Positions 21,765 to 31,657 are shown, counted from the first letter of the stretch. The stretch: 64,000 nucleotides of DNA from Serpula lacrymans var. lacrymans S7.9 (GCF_000218685.1 NW_006763301.1:558001-622000); one strand, 5' to 3'. The notes: a model not told the origin generated them from the letters alone. A program made the numbers and translations.

Positions 21765-22106
21765 TCAAAGAGATCTAATATAAACCAAATGCTCAGACTT
21801 CGTGGGCGAAGCTCTGAGAATGTATTCGCGTACCTAATATAAACCAAATGCTAGGTACAGAGTAAGTATATCACATAAAATAAGGAAGGTATAAGATCCT
21901 CACCTCAGACTTCGTGGGCGAAGCTCTGAGGTGGGGCAATCGTTGCTACGAAGGTTTTTAAACTCGAACGGAAGTATAACTAAGGGGGTAAATTGCCCCA
22001 TCAAAACGCACGGGCCATCCTACCACTACACTTTCCTAGTATGGTGTCCTGCGCCATACTTTCCCTTCGTACGACGCTTGTCTTTGTCGACTCGCGTTTT
22101 CTAACA
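21765..22106 (-). repeat. Copia 5' LTR
   Basis: 342 bp, same sequence as the other LTR as far as I can compare base by base. The inner end abuts the primer-binding site; the outer end is followed by TCAGG. Confidence 0.95.
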
Positions 22107-22234
22107 TCAGGCTGATCCTCAAAAAGAAAAAGTACTTTAGCCGCGAGAGACAATTACTTGTATATGAGGAAGGTGTACAGGTCAACTAACCTGAATGATA
22201 TCAATAAAAAATAGAAAAATTAGATCAATGTGAG

Positions 22235-22316
22235 CGACGCCAGCAGGATTTGAACCTGCGCCCTCAAAGAGGAACAGATTTCTAATCTGTCGCCGTAACC
22301 ACTTGGCTATAGCGCC
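22235..22316 (-). tRNA. tRNA-Ser (anticodon AGA)
   Basis: 82 nt with a complete cloverleaf on the minus strand. The acceptor pairs GGCGCTA with TGGCGTC (two G-U pairs) plus discriminator G. D arm TAGCCAAGTGG and T arm GCAGG-TTCAAAT-CCTGC are present. The anticodon loop is TTAGAAA on stem ACAGA/TCTGT, and a class II long variable arm (CCTC-TTT-GAGG) is typical of serine tRNA. No intron. No CCA is encoded, as expected in eukaryotes. It lies between the Copia and chromovirus A insertions. An identical copy is at 40070-40151. Confidence 0.97.
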
Positions 22317-22553
22317 CTGAAATTCTTTGTGCACGTGATGGTGTCAATATCCTACTCACTGCGGGCATTGGCTTATTCAAGCCTTATATGCTGAAACTAT
22401 TCAATTTTAGCTTTTTCCAGCTAATCAGACCCAGTGAAAAGTGCAAAGATGCAGATCCTACCATAGGCTACCAGGTCTGCCTTTCAGTAAATGAAACTAG
22501 GATCACTCTGGCACATCACTCTGACTACCAATGGCACCATGTGATGCCTTTTC

Positions 22554-22894
22554 TGTAAAGACCCTAGCTGTATGCCGGTAACCCGAGCAGCGTAGGACTT
22601 AAATCACACAACAAGTGTCTGACAAGCAAGTATAAGAGTAAATCTACAACTAGGGTATGTACATGGTTATTATGCTAGTTATATAGAAGAAGGCATGAGG
22701 CTACGGTGAGGTATGACGTAGCGTATTGGTAAGTAACATGTGTAATGCGTGAGGCTGATTGGTAATGAGTATTACTAATGTGTCACGTGATTACTAGATA
22801 AGATAAGATCAAAGAGAGATTAGATTAGGTGAGATAATAGTCTCTATCTCACGATTAGATAAAAAAGATGAGTCATGTGGATACGATCGTGACA
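22554..22894 (-). repeat. Chromovirus A 3' LTR
   Basis: 341 bp, TGTCACGATCG...GGGTCTTTACA in element sense. The AGTTGTAGATT start of R is at 22641-22651. The polypurine tract AGGAGAGGG precedes it. The pol frame runs about 28 codons into this LTR before its stop at 22809. Confidence 0.92.
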
Positions 22895-25800
22895 TTACCC
22901 TCTCCTTAGGACTTTCGTCCCGAAAGTGAGAGTCTAGCTTTCCGGTTTCCCAGTTATATAAGGATTTTCGAATACGAGTTGGAATGGTGAGGTTTTCGAA
23001 TGGTTGGTAATTTAAAGTAAATTCTATCCTTCGAGGTGCACTGGGGTTTTTATCATGAAACTGTTTTACGAGTTTTGGTGAGTGTGTTAGGTTAGATTCG
23101 GGTTCCCACGTGCGATCCTCTTTTGGAAAGTCTTTCCAATGTACCAAATATTCTAGTTTCCCATGTTTCAATCGTGAGTCTAGAACCTCTTCTACTTCAT
23201 ATTCTTTGATTCCTTCCACTATCACCGGTGGTGCGGTTTTTGGTTTCTTTTGAGTTTCGAACTCTGGTTCTTTGAAGGGTGTGAGTAATTTTTCATTAAA
23301 GACCGGGTGTATGTTCTTCCATCGTCCAGGAAGTTTTAATTTATAAGCTCCTTCGCCTATTTTCTTTTCAATGGGGAAAGGTCCGTGTCTTTTATCGTCA
23401 AGTTTCTTTGCGGGTCTATCGGTGGTTATATGTTCCGCTTCAACATATACTTTGTCTCCTTCTTGGTATGCAATAGCCTCTCTCTTTCCTTTGTCATATT
23501 GTTTTTTCATATTTTCTGCTGCTTTTGCCAGCGATTTTTCTGCCTCCTTCCTTGTTTCCTCCATCCTCTTTACAAACTCCTCCGCACTTTCTGTCTTTAC
23601 CGTACTTCTAATTCCTTTTGCGACTTTCGGATGTTGTCCTGAATTTAAAAAGAAAGGGCTATAGCCAGTTGCAGAGTGTGACTTATTGTTATAAGAAAAT
23701 TCCGCTAGTGGTAACCATTCGGCCCAGTCTGTTTGTTTGTGATTGACGAATATTCTGAGATACTGTTCTATCTCTTGGTTTATTCGTTCTGTCTGTCTGT
23801 CTGTCTGAGGATGATAAGCGGTCGAGGGATTTCCTTTTATCCCGAGGAGCTTATAGAGATCTTTCATGAAGTTAGAGACGTATTGCGGTCCTCTATCTGA
23901 AATGATCTTTTCTGGTATGCCGTGATTTCTAAAGACGTTGTCTCTAAATAATCTGGCTACTCCTTCTGACGTCACTTTATCATAAGTCGGCATGACTTTG
24001 ATCATCTTCGAGAATCGATCTACTACCACGAGTATCATATTGTAACCGAGAGATTCCGGTAATGGTCCGATCAGGTCTGTGGTAATGATTTCCCATGGTC
24101 TGGTTGGGATTTCATTCGGGTGTAACGGTGCCGCTTTCTTTTGATGATTAATCTTTGTGCGTTGACACATTTCACAGCCTTCTACGTATTTTCGGATGTC
24201 TCTGTCCATGTACGGCCACCAATACCATCTAGTTACCAATTCTTTGGTTTTATACTGTCCGGGGTGTCCTGCTACAGTGGAGTCATGGTTTTCTTTTATG
24301 ATGTGTTCTCGTAATTTCCCGTCTTTGGGAATATAGATCCTTCCTTTGAATATCAACATCTCATCTTCCATCCATATGCCTTTTTCTCTGTCTTCCCCTT
24401 TCTCTATCATCTTCCGCGCTACTTCGTCTACGTTCATCATTCTTTTACAGATCCATTTGTATAATTCCACTGCATCGGCTGATTGCTCTGCCATGCGTTG
24501 TCTTTCTGTGTGTGAAATCATCATTCTGAAGTGTTCTGCTTTTAGAACGATTACATCTTCGTTGTCATCCACCCCCCTTTCATGATCTGCTCGTCTCGAG
24601 AGAAGGTCTGCTTTGATGTGTTTGGTACCTGGAATATGATGGAGCGTAAAGTGGTAATTGCTCAATTCCATGACCCATCTAGCTTGTCTTCTGTTGAGCT
24701 TTTGAGGTTGTTTGTAGTAGAGAAGATTCTGGTGGTCTGTCCAGATCTCAAACACCTCTTTAGCATCAACGAGATAATGCCTCCATTCTTCTAACGCAGT
24801 CATTATAGCGAGAAGTTCTTTATCGTAAATCTCATAATTGCGTTCCGTAGGGTTTAACGCTTTTGAGAGATATGCAATCGGTTTCCATTTCCCGTCTTGC
24901 ATTTGTGAAAGAATTGCCCCCATAGCATAATCGCTGCTATCAGCTTCTATCTTAAATTGGCCGTCATCAGTTGGTAAGGCGAGTACGGGAGTTGATCCGA
25001 CACGGGTTTTTAATCCATTAAAAGTGTCGATCTGTTCCTGTCCCCACACAAACTCTACTTTCCCGGTCAATTTTGTTAATGGCTTGGCGATCAACCCAAA
25101 GCCTTCTATGAATCTTTTGTAGAAGTTTACGAAACCTAAGAATGCCTGTACTTCCTTTTTTGATTTGCATTCTGGCCATTCCATGATTCCTTTTACTTTT
25201 ACCGGATCCATGCGGATTTCATTTTCTGAAATGATAAGTACTCTGTTGAGGTCTCTTCGAAATCGCATTTTTCTGGTTTTAAGTAAAGATTGTTCTTCCT
25301 TAAGATATCTAACACTCTGCGCGTCATTGCGCGGTGTTCTTCAACTGTTTTTGTGAAAATCATGATGTCGTCGAGGTATATTACGACTTCTCCGTCATCA
25401 ATCAAATCTTTGAATAGCGCATTCATCATGGTTTGAAATGTCGCTGGCGAGTTCGTGAGTCCAAAGAACATCACTAATGGTTCAAAGAGCCCCCTATTCG
25501 TTCTGAAGGCTGCTTTGTGTTCGTCTCCGTCTTTGATTCGGATGTTGTTGTATCCCCATCTGATATCTAACTTCGTAAAGTATTTCGCGCCCCTGAGCTT
25601 GTCTATAAGTTCATTTATCAAGGGTAGCGGATATCTATTTTTGATAGTGATATTGTTTAATCTCCGATAGTCCTGGACGGGTCTAAGTTTTCCATCTTTC
25701 TTTTTTATGAAGAAGAACGGGGATGCAAATTGAGATTTGGAAGGTCTGATTCTTCCTGATTCGAGATTTTCGTTTATGAATGCATCTAATTGTTCTTGTT

Positions 25801-27214
25801 CTCCTAAAGCCAGTGGATAACATTTGCAGTCCAGAGTATGGTCGCCTGGGATGAGTTCTATGGCGTGATCCCATTGGCGTCTCTCTGGCAGTGCATCAAA
25901 TGACTCCTTATCAAATACGTCTTTGTAATCGTGGAGGTGTTTTGGAACTATCTTCTCGAATCCTCCTTCTTTCTGATCTTTACCAGCGGCTTCGGCAAGT
26001 TTCTGAGCTGTTGTGCCTTGTGCCCTAATATGGTAGTAGTGATCATCAATAGAAGTATCTTCGTAGTTCATTAGATTCACTTGGATCAGCTGATCCCCAT
26101 CTGAGCGATCTACTTCCGAAAAGTATGTGTCAGGGTCTTCTTCCGGATCAAGGAAGTCAACCTGTCGTTTGCATTCTTTCGGGCATCTATCAAAGTTTAA
26201 CTCCGACTTCTTCCAATCTATAGTAGGATTGTGCTTTGTCAACCACTCATGTCCAAGGAACATGCGACCACTCCCTAAGCTTGTTACGGCAAAGTGAATG
26301 TTCTCTTCGTGGTCTTCTATGCTCAATCGTAATTCTATAAATTCTTTGATAGCACCATCTTTGTTAAGTGTGCCATCAGCGTTATAAACTGGAATGGGTC
26401 TCGGTATTTTCTTTGTCTCGTAACCTTGTTCTTTTACGAACATTGAATCTATACAGCTCCCTGTGCATCCACTATCTAAGAGAGCTTCGATCGTCGTTGA
26501 TCGGTTTGTGTCAAGAGTTGTGAGTTTGCAAGTAATGTTCATCTGATTTCCTTGCGTTCCCCTAATATATTTCTTTGGGGTGTGTAACTCTAATAGAGCG
26601 AGTTCAGCATCGTGTAGCGTCAATGCATTTAACTCTTGTATCGTCTCTATTGTGACTTCTCTGCTTCTCTTTTTGTGCGTCCAGATGTTGAGAATACCAA
26701 TGGATCTGTCTTCTTTTTGGTCTCGTAATCTTTCAGCAACCCAAAGTGGCGTCCATGCCGCTGTCAGTTTCTTTCTTTCTTTGTGGTCTAGGTTTTTATT
26801 AGAGGTGTTCCTGACCTCTTTGGAACTGGTTGAACCATCAGTTACATCAGTGCTTCCCAATTGAGTCACTGCTTTCTGTGGTTCTGTTGTTTCCAATGAA
26901 GTGCTGCCCGATTGAGTCACTTCCTTCACAAATTCTTTTTTAGTTACTGCGCTTTTCTCTTTTGAGTGCGCCGTAATCTCTTTATCTGGGATCTTTCTAA
27001 CCCGTTCCCTATTCAGGTTCACATCTTTTTTAGTTTTTTCTTCTTTTGATCTTAGATCTGCTGCGTCTTTGGCTAATGCGATTTCATTTTCGTGATCGGT
27101 ACAACATGTGGTAGACGGCAAACAGGAGTCTTTGATCGATAAAGAAGAGAAACTATTATAGAAACTATTGTCTTTAGGCACAGCTGGTTGATGTGTTACC
27201 GCTGGCCTCTTCAA
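22809..27214 (-). pseudogene. Chromovirus A Pol with frameshift in reverse transcriptase
   Basis: Two frames, 27214-25199 and 25268-22809, overlap at the lesion (about 25225-25260). The first holds the protease (LLDSGCTGSCID) and RT with FFIKKKDGKLRPVQDYRRLN, KLDIRWGYNNIR and catalytic YLDDIMIF. The second goes on with AFLGFVNFYKRF, RNase H (EADSSDYAMGAIL), the integrase zinc finger (WWPYMDRDIRKYVEGCEMC), the DD(35)E core (TTDLIGPL, SDRGPQY) and a chromodomain (YLVHWKDFPKEDRTWEPE). Gly-Leu residues expected between EYL and IISEN are missing, so a small deletion probably broke the frame. The C-terminus extends into the 3' LTR. Otherwise the frame is open. Confidence 0.9.
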
Positions 27215-28401
27215 AAACCCTGAAGGATCTTTGCTCTTTCTTCCGCACTCATGTTTTGCAAGAACTCCCTAACATTGAATTGAGGTTTTGCGTGCGCCTC
27301 TTTTTTGCATTCAAAGGATCGGTGTCCTTTTTCTCCGCACCGGTAGCAGAGCCCTTTCTGTCGGTACTCCGCTTTATCGACCTTCATCGGGTCACCGGCT
27401 TGGGTATAAAGGTACCCGCTACCGTCCTTCTTTTTCTCGACCTTTGGTTCGGTCTTTCCTCCTCCGTCTTGCTTCTTTTTCTCCGTGCTTCTGAAGCTCT
27501 CCTTCTCGGCCTCTCTGTGGCGCCACAAGTAGTCAATGCGAATCAACTCCTTTTTCCACTCTTCGTAGTTGGCTGGCTCTCGGCCGCCGTATATCACCTG
27601 ATTGACCAGGGGTTCATTCATGTTTCTACGTAAAAGTGAAATGAGGAAGTCCTCATTGGCTGTTTGGAGGTAGTTAGCCTCTCTTCTCAGTTCTTCAAAA
27701 TGTTCGAAATGTTTCTCTGCCGTGTTCTTTCCTTGGCGCAAGATCATAATGTCATTGCGCGCGGCGAGTTGCTCGTGAACATTCTTGAACCGAGTCTCCA
27801 TTTTGTGGGCGAACCACTCAAAACTTTCGTAAGTGGATTTGAGTTCTTCTCCTCGCATCCTCTTTTCTATCTTTGTCTCCATCCACTCCGTTCTGAAGGC
27901 AGCCGCTACTCCTCCTGTCATAAAAGAAAGCACATAGGCGATCTTTCTCTTGTCATCCGCGAAATACTCTTCATCATCCTCGTAGTTTAGCATTAAGGCC
28001 TCGCGGAAAGCCTTGTACTTTTTTCGGTCTCCATCGAAGTTCTCAGGCTTCTGGAGTGCCGTTCTTGTTCTGTCTACGCGTCTTGGCTGCGTATTGGGTG
28101 GCGTTGGTGCGGATGCGGCGGGAGCGGACGTAGAAGAATTCGACGTAGCTAACCTCAGCTTGGCTAGCAATTCTTCGACTTCTTCTTTCGCCTCTTTCAG
28201 CTGCATTTCGTAAAGGTCGTGGAGCCGTCTCTGCTCCTGTTCTATTCTGGTCTGAACGTACTGTTCCAGTCCAGCTTCCCTCGATGTTGGTGCTCGTGGT
28301 TCCAAAGGTGGGAGTGCACCTGACAATTCTCCCATTCCTATCTCTGGTGTGTCCGGCTCTTCGCGCGGACCTCGCCACTCTCCATATGCTTCTGTTGTCA
28401 T
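27211..28401 (-). CDS. Chromovirus A Gag
   Basis: 396 residues from ATG 28401. An acidic start is followed by a coiled stretch (EQEQRRLHDLYEMQLKEAKEEVEELL), a capsid-like region (NFDGDRKKYKAFREALMLNY), and a zinc knuckle CYRCGEKGHRSFEC near the end. The frame closes with TGA at 27213-27211, just behind a slippery heptamer, and pol continues in the -1 frame. Confidence 0.9.
   Translation of the reverse strand: MTTEAYGEWRGPREEPDTPEIGMGELSGALPPLEPRAPTSREAGLEQYVQTRIEQEQRRLHDLYEMQLKEAKEEVEELLAKLRLATSNSSTSAPAASAPTPPNTQPRRVDRTRTALQKPENFDGDRKKYKAFREALMLNYEDDEEYFADDKRKIAYVLSFMTGGVAAAFRTEWMETKIEKRMRGEELKSTYESFEWFAHKMETRFKNVHEQLAARNDIMILRQGKNTAEKHFEHFEELRREANYLQTANEDFLISLLRRNMNEPLVNQVIYGGREPANYEEWKKELIRIDYLWRHREAEKESFRSTEKKKQDGGGKTEPKVEKKKDGSGYLYTQAGDPMKVDKAEYRQKGLCYRCGEKGHRSFECKKEAHAKPQFNVREFLQNMSAEERAKILQGF
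27214..27220 (-). promoter_or_regulatory. Predicted -1 ribosomal frameshift heptamer G GGT TTT
   Basis: Element sense CAG GGT TTT TGA: the heptamer GGGTTTT fits X XXY YYZ in the gag frame and the gag stop follows at once. Slipping back one base joins gag to the pol frame (TTG AAG AGG), which has no ATG of its own. Downstream structure was not assessed. Confidence 0.75.
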
Positions 28402-28809
28402 GGTCTGGGTAGGGGGTGTGGTATCGGGTTCTGATTGGTTCTATTTCTGGGAATGTGAAGTAAATTTCCCAAGCTAATCTGTTCTCGGAGTGAAAGCGTT
28501 CTTCTGCTAGCCACTCTTCGAATTTCCCAGGTTGCATACAAAAGAGTTTCCCGATGATAAGTCGGATCAACACTTTCTAATGTAAGATCAACTGGTCTAT
28601 CTGTTTCCTTCTTTAGTCAAGCGGTTCCTCTTCTGTCCCGCACTGACTATGTACGTAACTAATTCTACTTTGATATATCGGTGTTCTAAAGTATAGTAAC
28701 TGAGGTCCAGACGGTTGTCTCAGTGATACCCAGCGAATAACCGCGTGCAGGTCTTTTCCAACTGGCGGACTCAAGTGAGCGGCCTGGTCAGAAGGGTAAA
28801 GAAGCTCTT

Positions 28810-29070
28810 CTAAACTAAGTAATACCTATCGGGCTCCACGCCGTCAAGGGTTCTAGCTAAAGGGTTGGGAGGGGGAGTGAGGGGGATATCGACAAACGAC
28901 TCTGTGGGTGAGACGTTGGCAGGAAAAAATGAAGCAATGGTAGATGGTCGGGTGATAGGTGTGATGATGGTTGGTTTAGTGATATAGACGTAGAGTTTGG
29001 CAATGCCAAAGAGTATGATTGCGATGAGAGGGAATAGGGTGATGATTAGGATAGCTGTGCTTTTGCTCAT
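28810..29070 (-). CDS. Small single-pass membrane protein frame between 5' LTR and gag of chromovirus A
   Basis: 86 residues from ATG at 29070, only 18 bp after the PBS, so it is the first long frame of the RNA. Residues about 6-31 are a strong hydrophobic helix (ILIITLFPLIAIILFGIAKL), followed by a Pro/Thr-rich tail (LTPPPNPLARTLDG). Standard chromoviruses have no gene here. It has no recognisable relationship to envelope proteins and is too short for one. A chance open frame is possible; the uninterrupted hydrophobic block and first position argue for a real peptide. Confidence 0.45.
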   Translation of the reverse strand: MSKSTAILIITLFPLIAIILFGIAKLYVYITKPTIITPITRPSTIASFFPANVSPTESFVDIPLTPPPNPLARTLDGVEPDRYYLV

Positions 29071-29087
29071 CAACAGGTGTCGTTCAA

Positions 29088-29098
29088 AGTTGTAGATT
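29088..29098 (-). promoter_or_regulatory. Chromovirus A primer-binding site, complementary to own RNA 5' end
   Basis: Element-sense sequence AATCTACAACT, one base after the 5' LTR. It is the exact reverse complement of AGTTGTAGATT at the predicted RNA start (29198-29188). No tRNA 3'-end match (TGG...) is present. This is the self-priming arrangement known from S. pombe Tf1 and its sushi-class relatives. Confidence 0.8.
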
Positions 29099-29099
29099 A

Positions 29100-29441
29100 T
29101 GTAAAGACCCTAGCTGTTATGCCGGTAACCCGAGCAGCGTAGGACTTAAATCACACAACAAGTGTCTGACAAGCAAGTATAAGAGTAAATCTACAACTAG
29201 GGTTTTACATGGATATCGTGCTAGTTATATAGAAGAAGGCATGAGGCTACGGTGAGGTATGACGTAGCGTATTGGTAAGTAACATGTGTAATGCGTGAGG
29301 CTGATTGGTAATGAGTATTACTAATGTGTCACGTGATTAACTAGATTAGATAAGATCAAAGAGAGATTAGATTAGGTGAGATAATGGTCTCTATCTCGCG
29401 ATTAGATAAAAAAGATGAGTCATATGGATACGATCGTGACA
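29100..29441 (-). repeat. Chromovirus A 5' LTR with TATA box and predicted RNA start
   Basis: 342 bp. In element sense a TATATAA box (29231-29225) stands 33 bp before AGTTGTAGATT (29198-29188), which I take as the first bases of the RNA (R region). R-U5 would be 99 nt. The next feature downstream is the complementary PBS. Confidence 0.9.
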
Positions 29442-30013
29442 CTTTTTTAACCATCACTACCATTTTATATCACAGATCAGAGACTGAGTATCGCTCCCCA
29501 GCCAGCCAGCACACTGAGTAGGGACTGGTAGTAGGCATCTTGCCAACCAGCTCCAAGCCCCAGTAAAAGCCTGGATATACTAATAAACACTTTGTTCAGG
29601 ATTGTACCTCATCATGAGGATACAGTTCCTGAACACGCGTAACAAACCTCTATTATTAGTACAAATCTCTCACCGCTGATTAATCAAGTTAAAAGTCGTA
29701 CGATAGTTGTTCTCTCTTCTTCTTATTGGCCGATTGATTCCTCAGACCACTTTTCGTATATTCTCTTTTTAGTCTGAGGAATGAACAGTTCACTATATAA
29801 AGCCTTACCTATTCATGTATGGCTCCTTAGTTTTCTATTACTGAATTTACCCGTTTTACTCCTCGACGAAAACCTTTGAAGCTTACCTCTTAAAGTCCTC
29901 TACTCGCTATATTTACTAGCGTCTGTCGACCTCAAGCTCATTGAACCCCTTACTCCCTGCAAGTGCAGAAGGAGACAGGTTTCGTTTTTGTTATAGTTTA
30001 TTGTTGCCTCACA
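29442..30013 (+). repeat. Chromovirus B 5' LTR (truncated) with TATA box and RNA start
   Basis: 572 bp of a 699-bp LTR. TATATAA at 29794-29800 is followed 35 bp later by AGTTTTCTAT (29829-29838), the predicted RNA start. R-U5 is about 185 nt, ending GTTGCCTCACA. Confidence 0.9.
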
Positions 30014-30015
30014 AG

Positions 30016-30025
30016 ATAGAAAACT
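30016..30025 (+). promoter_or_regulatory. Chromovirus B primer-binding site, complementary to own RNA 5' end
   Basis: ATAGAAAACT two bases after the LTR; its reverse complement AGTTTTCTAT is the predicted first ten bases of the RNA (29829-29838). Same self-priming layout as in chromovirus A, with a different sequence that has changed in step in both places. Confidence 0.78.
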
Positions 30026-30240
30026 CACTCTATAATCCGTTCACAGCGCACCATCTCGCTTGAACCCATTATAGCCCTAACCTACCTTTTCCTTCATCCC
30101 TCGGACGTGCTGTCATTCACCGTCCTCCTACCCGTTAAAACATCCACTTGCCTTCTAGCTAAGCTAGCTAGTTGTCCTCTCCAACATTCCTACCCACCTC
30201 GAAGTAATACTCCTACTTGTTACTCAGGTCCTCACCCTAG

Positions 30241-31657
30241 CCGTTGTCTTTGATCACTTTTACAATCGTCAAAGTGTCGAACATCAGAGAGAGTCTAGTA
30301 ACGGACGAAGAACGCCGTTCACTCGAGGAATTCCACTGCGCCCTCAACAACAGAGACCTCCATGTTGTAGTACCTGTCAACGCTGCCACGGACCCCCAGC
30401 CTGCCCACAGCGACACAGAAACTGAGTACTTCGAAGACTCATCAGCCACCTCTTCCCCCATCTCTGAACTAGAAGGACTAGTTCTAGCTGTCGACAATTT
30501 AGCATTTGAGATCTCCCAACTCCGCCAATACATTGCGCTTACTCGTGGACGCATCCGCAGCTGCTCGAACCTGCTTTTGGGAATCCGATCAAGCATCCAG
30601 AGAATTGTTCAGGTTCAATTTGATACACCTAGAGCACCTACTGATCGAAGTCTACGAACAGAGAATTCTAGAACCCCCTCGTCGGAACAACAGTGAAGAA
30701 AGACGAGCCCTCAGACAACGGGCGGCAGAACATAAAACAGCTCTTCTAATACTATGCGACGGAATCTCCCCACACATCTATCACCTCCAGAACTACGTCA
30801 AAACTCCCCAACTCGCGTTCTCACCAGAACAGGACGGCAGAGAGATTCATTACCTACTTCCCTGTGGAATCATCATCCACCGACGACCCTACTCCGCACT
30901 GTATCTAGAATTCCTTACACCCTATCTTGAACCATCCAGAATTGACGTATATGTCACAGCGTCATTCAATCCTACCCCTCTTGAACCTCTTTTTACAAGA
31001 ATTGGAATTTACGAAACCGATCTCATCAAGTTCTATCGGGAAATACCATTTTTCTTTGACCTTCCTCTCACTCCCGAACAAAACGACGCCTTTAACCCAA
31101 GAGACTATCTTAAAACAGGAGTCCATGTATTAGTTGTCACCCCTTTCTGCTGCGACGCAATACAAAGGATAGTAGCCTGCATCTTGCAATTTTGCAGACT
31201 AGTGTTTAAGATCGGACACGAGATCCTTGAAGGAAGAGATTGGGAACGAGAACAAAGACAGATTAGGAACGTCTGCCAATTGTTCAGAGAAAACCAAAAC
31301 TACGCAAAGGAAGTCTTTGACTTAGTCATCTGCCACCCCACAGATCGTTTCATCGTTACCGAAATCAACACCGAGTTCTGGGGAGTGCTTATTCGAGATA
31401 ACAACAGAGTCTACTTGCAGTACAGACCAGGGTACCATCTGACTAGAGGAAATTTCTCTTATATCCCTCCTGTCTCATTGTTGATCCAAGGGAACATTCT
31501 TATTGAAAGGACCCCCTCACCAGACGAAGCAACCTTGAACTTGGACAGTAATTCTACCACTAGCTCACAGGTAGAAAGAGATGAAGAAGAAGAAGAGAAT
31601 ATTTTTGGGTTTACCTCTAACGATTGGAGTGACGAGTTCGATTACGATTCAAATTAA
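30241..31657 (+). CDS. Unknown protein frame upstream of gag in chromovirus B (no ATG, probable frameshift)
   Basis: Two overlapping open frames, 30241-30696 (frame 1) and 30506-31657 (frame 2), read like one protein of about 460-480 residues with a one-base slip near 30580-30660. The second has a continuous coding look: LILCDGISPHIYHLQ, REIHYLLPCGIIIHRRPYS, a Cys/Phe-rich segment (VVTPFCCDAIQRIVACIL) and an acidic tail (ERDEEEEENIFG). I recognise no domain. Neither frame has a methionine codon, and the RNA leader from 29829 has no ATG until 30361, where an out-of-frame one is closed after two codons. It ends 137 bp before the first gag ATG. How it would be translated is unknown. Confidence 0.5.

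Larger units (their letters stand above)
17002..22106 (-). mobile_element. Full-length Ty1/Copia LTR retrotransposon
   Basis: Complete element, 5105 bp, on the minus strand. It has two 342-bp LTRs that I see as identical, a 5-bp target duplication TCAGG (16997-17001 and 22107-22111), a half-tRNA-iMet primer-binding site, a polypurine tract and one uninterrupted gag-pol frame. Identical LTRs and an intact frame mean a recent insertion and possibly an active copy. Order on the minus strand: 5' LTR (21765-22106), PBS, gag-pol, PPT, 3' LTR (17002-17343). Domain order protease-integrase-RT-RNase H is the Copia order. Confidence 0.97.
22554..29441 (-). mobile_element. Chromovirus A (Ty3/mdg4-type LTR retrotransposon with chromodomain)
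   Basis: 6.9-kb element on the minus strand: 5' LTR 29100-29441, self-complementary PBS, small membrane-protein frame, gag, pol (with a frameshift lesion) and 3' LTR 22554-22894. The pol order protease-RT-RNase H-integrase-chromodomain is that of chromoviruses. The LTRs start TG and end CA but differ by roughly ten substitutions and small indels. I find no target duplication: the flanks are ...ccttttc and cttttttaac. The copy is therefore older than the Copia or joins parts of two copies. Its right end abuts chromovirus B at LTR position about 128. Confidence 0.93.

Noticed and set aside
22317..22553. Searched for the missing first 127 bp of the chromovirus B LTR next to chromovirus A
   Set aside because: Sequence left of chromovirus A is unrelated to the LTR, so a simple nested insertion is not supported.
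25199..25268. Frame overlap in chromovirus A pol considered as a second programmed frameshift
   Set aside because: It falls in the middle of RT, and residues expected between EYL and IISEN are missing; a small deletion is the simpler reading.
28043..28573. 176-codon minus-strand frame rich in Arg
   Set aside because: Overlaps gag in another frame and has no family sense; arises from gag codon composition.
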